A DNA stretch of 64,000 bases from Amblyornis subalaris (taxonomy: Eukaryota; Chordata; Aves; Passeriformes; Ptilonorhynchidae): positions 188,586 to 252,585 of the forward strand of contig JACAXG010000014.1 in the NCBI GenBank assembly GCA_018881555.1, in the 5' to 3' direction. Each line of letters opens with the position of its first letter. Position 1 is the first letter of the stretch. This document shows positions 59,906 through 64,000 of the stretch, piece by piece. The notes under the pieces are model-generated. The model was not told the DNA's origin and did no database searches. It saw nothing but the letters and a program-made list of their open reading frames with translations. The position numbers and the translations under genes were made by a program.

Positions 59906-61984
59906 TCAAAAGGAGTTTATTGAACTTTGGCATGACTTGAGACCTTGAGTACTCACCTACATTTATTACTGAGGTTGAAGTGCTTTTGAAGATGCAGAAC
60001 ATGGAACTGTTGGGATCCCTGAGCAAACATTGCCCTGCATCGTGCTTGTGAATCAACAGTACAAGGAGTTGCACTGACCAGTGCTATGTGCAGGGGGTCT
60101 GAGTTATGTGGAAAACCTTCATTTTTGTTCACTTCTAGCTTGAGGAGGAGTTTGGACCAGCCTGGGTGTGTACATGTAGTTTGGCTGGGGGAGCGTGAAG
60201 GAGGACCAGGGTGCTCTCAACGATTCCTGCCCAGCCGGCAGCGCCTGCAGAACCGCAGCCCCAGTGCTGGAAGCCTGGACAGGCAATGGCAGGTGAGGTG
60301 TTCCCAGATGTGATTTCTGACCTAACACTCCATGCAGCCACACATCCTGCAGTTCAGATCTGTTCTCTGGGCCTGGCTGAGAGCAGGGAAAGTTTATTTT
60401 GCACAATGAGGCACAGTAAAAGGATAATAATGGAAGAATGATTCACCTCCAAACCACTGCTAACAGCAGCCATGGGGTAATGACAGTCAGTGTAGTGGTA
60501 TATTTTCACCAGGCAAAATTCCCTTCAGCATGCATAGGTCTAGGTGAATCCAAATGGGAAAATGATTTCTCAAAATGTAATTACTAAGCTGAAAAGATGT
60601 TGCTTAAAANAGGCCCCTGATGTTGCTATGAGTGCATATGTTTGTTCACTATTGTATTCCAGGCACCCCAAAATCTGAAGAGCTCCAGAGCCATGAACTG
60701 ACTGAAACTTTGTAATATGCTCTTATGCAATTCTAGTTGTAGTATTGGCTGCAGTTAGGTGCAGACACAATTCTGCTAGGAAAATTCACCAACAAATGCA
60801 TTTGAAAAAGTAATTTGACCACCACCTAATCCTTAACCAAGCAGAAGTGTACAGGTGACATACAGACACCTGCTCAGGAGAGGGGAATTGGTCGGAAAGG
60901 AGCAACGTCAAACTAAGGAATGTGATGACAAGTACCTGGTGTGTGCTGCCAGCAGCTGCTCTGCCTCTGAGGTGCTGCTATAGTCAATTCCAGCCACTCT
61001 GGCCACACAGAAGCAGCTTTGGGGATGTACTCTCACCCCTCATCCTCCCAACCAGGGAGAAACACAGCTTTGCAGTGAGAAGGTGAGTGCAACTTCAAAT
61101 TGTATTCGGACACTGAGCACAGCTTCACAGGTTTTATGGGGGAAGCAGGACATTTGCATCCTCTGTACCAATTACTACAGAACAGGAATTTCTTCTGTGC
61201 TCCGGCTGTGTTGGTCTGTTCTAACTTTGGTGCTGGGAGATCCAGTTCAGACACAGCCACTTGGCAGTGGAAGAATATAAGCACTATATATAGGAAGGTT
61301 TTAGACCCAGATCAAGTGTCAAGCAGAGGAGCAGGTGCAGCTCTGACACTGACAATGAGGGTGTGGGGGAAGGAGGGAAGAACAGAAGTATTTTCAGGTC
61401 ATGTCCAGAAGCACCTGAGTGGTTTGAGGGCCCAGGAAGGCAGACCCTCTCTACAGATTCACCTCTCCTGCTCTGGACTTCGCTGTCCTCCCATCCCAGA
61501 AGCACCAGGGTTCTCCATCACATTCCACTGGGCCTGTGTTTTTAGAAGTTCTCATGTAGCAGAAGTAACAAATACGGATGCAATTCTTTAAGGTAATGAA
61601 GACTTTAAATCTGCCCCTTCCCTGGGTAAGGGGAGCACATTCCCACCCTGAGTGTGCTGACCTGGGCAGGCCACCACAGACTCCTTTGCCAGGTCCTATG
61701 CAAAGTCTCCTTCAGCTTGTTTCAGGGATGGTGTATTGGGCATTCAGAGGGCAGGGGAACCCCTCACCATGCAGCAAGATAAATGTGGAGTTAAGAGATG
61801 ATCTCTCATCTCCTAATTTAAGATCTGCTGCAAAGACTGCCTGGCTTTTGACTGAAGTAATATTATCACAGTACTGCTGTCCTGCAAAACTTAAAACTGC
61901 ACTTAGACCTGTCAGTGTGGCCAGCCATGCACTGAAGAGCCTCACAGGATTCCTGGGGGTGGTGGGGAAAAATTACCAACAGTC
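59906..61984. other. Intergenic region between convergent RNF13 and PFN2
   Basis: No exon or repeat was recognised. Composition is mixed, with GC-richer patches (60130-60360 and 61300-61560) whose open frames resemble no known protein. An ambiguous base is at 60610. Confidence 0.6.
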
Positions 61985-63602
61985 TGGTTTTGTTTGGTTG
62001 GAATAAATTTATTTCATCTGTCTGTAAACAAGGTGTTTTTAATAGTTATGGCATTTTTTGAAATGCATATTAAATCAGATGAGTTAGACTGTATCCCAGA
62101 TGTAACAAAGTGCAGGGAAAGAAATGGACAAATCAGCAACAAGAATTTGTTTAAATCTGTACATTATCCACAAGGCCCAACAATAGAAGCAAATACTAGA
62201 ATGTCCCTAAGGTAGTGCCAGTCAAAAGAAACCCTCGGAGTCAGTTAAAATCCATCTCACAATAGCAACAGTTCCATTTTTTTTTTTTAACAATAGTATG
62301 GCACAGAATACATATTAAAAAATTCATCACAAGACAGCCAAGTCAGTTATTCCAACCACTACCATCTCCCATTTATTCTTTAGTATACAGAGTTCTGCAG
62401 TTCTTGCAATGGACATACAGGTCAGAACAGTGCCTGAACTGAGAGTTTGGTTACAGACATTTCAGATGACTCGTGCACAAGGCAGCTCACTCCATCATTT
62501 CTGCAGCAAGGGTGTGACAGGCCAAATGAAGATTTTTAAATTTGAAATGGTATTTTGACAGTTTATCTTACAAACTACCGACCTTCATCCAAACAGTGGC
62601 TTCAGAGCAGCCAAACTCTGCACCACTGAGTGATCTGGCAGAAAGACTGAAGCCAGTCAGAGCTCCCAGGGTAGCTGAAGGTGGCAGTTTTCCACAATGA
62701 CATTGCAGTTTCATATTAAAAAACAAAAACAACACCCCCCACCCCCGACCCCCAAGCTGCAAATTAAAATTGGTCCTATGAGAAACTGAAACCAGACACA
62801 CTCCAGCTGGTTACGCCGGGCTAGCTAATGGCCACAGTGGCAGCCTTGCACAAGTCAACTACAGAACAGGAGCTGGCAAAAAAAAAAAAAGTGCCTGAGC
62901 TATTGCAATGATGGAATGTCTGGGGAGTCCCTAGGATGGTGGTTTAAGGTCATGGGAGGAAGTGCATCTGTACCCTTTCATAGTTTTGTGATTGCACTTG
63001 TTAAGCAGTACAGGGTTCAGACATCATCAAGAAGTAAGAGACTTAAGCCTACAGTGAAAAGTGCAATGACAAAACTAATGTGACATTAATAGCTTTTGAG
63101 TGGCAAATTGGTTAAACAAACCAGGCACTATAAAAATGGGTGTAAGCAAACACATGGGTTTAAAAAACAGAAACAGAGGGACAGAAGTGAAGATATGCAT
63201 GCACTTTTTTCCTCCCAACCATGCTCTGTGAAAGGAAGACTAGTGAGCTGTGACTCGCTCAAAGTGCTGAAGAGGCATTGATCAAATTAGATTGTACAAT
63301 CGGCACCTTGTTTAGTATCTCGGTTTAGTTGTCAATATCACACTAATTGCTAAGACAAAGCAGAGCCTACACTTGGCATGTTCCCCTCCCAAGTTTCAAG
63401 TTATCATGCATATCATCGTCGTGGTGGTGCCAGACGGGCTTGATTACCTACAGTGGTTACAGAGATGAACAAGGGGGAACTGGAGTTATGACAGTAGGAA
63501 ATGGGTAAATAAAAAACCACAAACTACCATCTACGGTCTGGTAGCACTGAGCACAAGCGGGTGGTGGTGCAGACAGCTGCTAGGTGGAGGGGGAGAGGCT
63601 GC
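61985..63602 (-). other. PFN2: PFN2 3' UTR
   Basis: Downstream (minus sense) of the IIa stop codon to the AATAAA at 62013-62008, about 1.6 kb, a plausible length for PFN2. It includes a G-rich stretch in the mRNA sense (62735-62753 complement). A second AATAAA in this sense at 62377-62372 could give a shorter UTR. Confidence 0.65.
62002..62013. terminator. Palindromic poly(A) signal aataaatttatt
   Basis: The 12-mer is its own reverse complement and provides AATAAA on both strands: for PFN2 leftwards (62013-62008) and as a possible distal signal for RNF13 rightwards (62002-62007). Confidence 0.6.
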
Positions 63603-63700
63603 TCAGACATCAGACCTCCTCAGGTATAAAGCCAGTTCATATGCTTTCTTGTTGAGTGTCCCACCATGGACACCTTCCTTTCCCATGACTATAACCAATA
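63603..63700 (-). CDS. PFN2: PFN2 alternative C-terminal exon IIa
   Basis: Profilin-2 binds actin monomers, poly-proline ligands and phosphoinositides and regulates actin assembly, notably at synapses. This exon encodes the last 31 residues of isoform IIa, LVIVMGKEGVHGGTLNKKAY then ELALYLRRSDV, plus two bases of the preceding codon. The acceptor gtactccag ends at 63701 and the stop TGA is at 63605-63603. ELALYLRRSDV is diagnostic of the neuronal IIa form. It is the distal terminal exon, directly followed by the 3' UTR. Confidence 0.96.
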
Positions 63701-63861
63701 CTGGAGTACACAAGGAAACAAAACAGAAATGAACAGAATTAAAGAGAAAAAAAAAAAAACACCTTTCCCCACCAACAAAGGGATACAAAGGAGACACAGG
63801 TTCATACCCCATCACCCTGCATTGCTAGTAAAGTTTCCAGAATGTAAGGTTTAAAGCTCAC

Positions 63862-63916
63862 CGCCAGGAAAGTTTAATAGCAATCTTCCCCTAATACTTA
63901 ACAGTCTGCCTAACAA
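63862..63916 (-). other. PFN2: PFN2 IIb exon, untranslated end and donor
   Basis: After the IIb stop the exon appears to continue 55 nt to a good splice donor (ggcg|gtgagc, donor at 63861-63856), which would splice to the IIa exon, used then as 3' UTR. This makes IIb an internal, stop-containing cassette exon. Confidence 0.55.
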
Positions 63917-64000
63917 CTAGAACCCAGAGTCTCTCAAGTATTTTGCCATTGAGTATGCCTTCTTATTCAATCCGCCTCCATGGACCCCTTCTTTGCCCAT
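63917..64000 (-). CDS. PFN2: PFN2 alternative C-terminal exon IIb (partial at window end)
   Basis: The minus strand reads MGKEGVHGGGLNKKAYSMAK then YLRDSGF and stop TAG at 63919-63917, the C-terminus of the IIb isoform (residues 114-140 of 140). The first part of this exon and all earlier exons lie right of the window. The two C-terminal exons are paralogous, identical at MGKEGVHGG and LNKKAY and differing after Tyr. Confidence 0.95.
   Translation of the reverse strand: MGKEGVHGGGLNKKAYSMAKYLRDSGF

Noticed and set aside
1..64000. Search for CRISPR arrays, operons, prokaryotic signals or tRNA/rRNA genes
   Set aside because: None was seen. Gene structure, introns, CpG islands and CR1/LTR repeats are those of a vertebrate nuclear genome.

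Overview
The window is vertebrate nuclear DNA and almost certainly avian. It carries parts of four genes in the order WWTR1 (-), COMMD2 (-), RNF13 (+), PFN2 (-), the neighbourhood known from human 3q25.1. Two things point to a bird. The only recognisable interspersed repeats are CR1-type LINE fragments and an avian-looking endogenous retroviral LTR. The loci are also compact: RNF13 spans about 30 kb. I cannot name the species. Every gene was assigned by assembling exons with splice signals and matching reading phase.

Layout. 1-18111 is the 5' part of the first coding intron of WWTR1 (TAZ), which reads leftwards. 18112-18500 is the first coding exon of WWTR1, inside a strong CpG island (about 17640-19060). 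19061-24170 is intergenic. 24170-27992 is COMMD2 on the minus strand, with five coding exons and a predicted 199 aa protein. About 28210-29220 separates COMMD2 from the divergently oriented RNF13. RNF13 runs from a CpG-island promoter with CCAAT and ETS-type motifs (about 29400-29540) to a poly(A) signal at 59880. It has one non-coding and nine coding exons and a predicted 381 aa PA-TM-RING ubiquitin ligase. About 59905-61985 is intergenic. 61985-64000 holds the 3' end of PFN2 (minus), including the 3' UTR and both alternative C-terminal exons (IIa and IIb). The rest of PFN2 lies to the right of the window.

The genes do not form a pathway. They encode a Hippo-pathway co-activator (WWTR1), a Commander-complex subunit (COMMD2), an endolysosomal E3 ligase (RNF13) and an actin-monomer binder (PFN2). 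Regulation appears to sit in three CpG islands.

I found no undescribed gene system. The points most worth a second look are: an ERV LTR about 21 bp downstream of an RNF13 splice donor; a CR1 copy with a twin-priming type inversion; a GC-AG intron in RNF13; a 108 bp duplicated block on either side of the COMMD2 5' end; the absence of ANKUB1 between COMMD2 and RNF13; a palindromic poly(A) signal between the convergent genes RNF13 and PFN2; and a borderline NMD geometry in the PFN2 IIb exon. Percent identities given for sequences within the window were counted by eye. Comparisons with human proteins are from general knowledge, not from a search.
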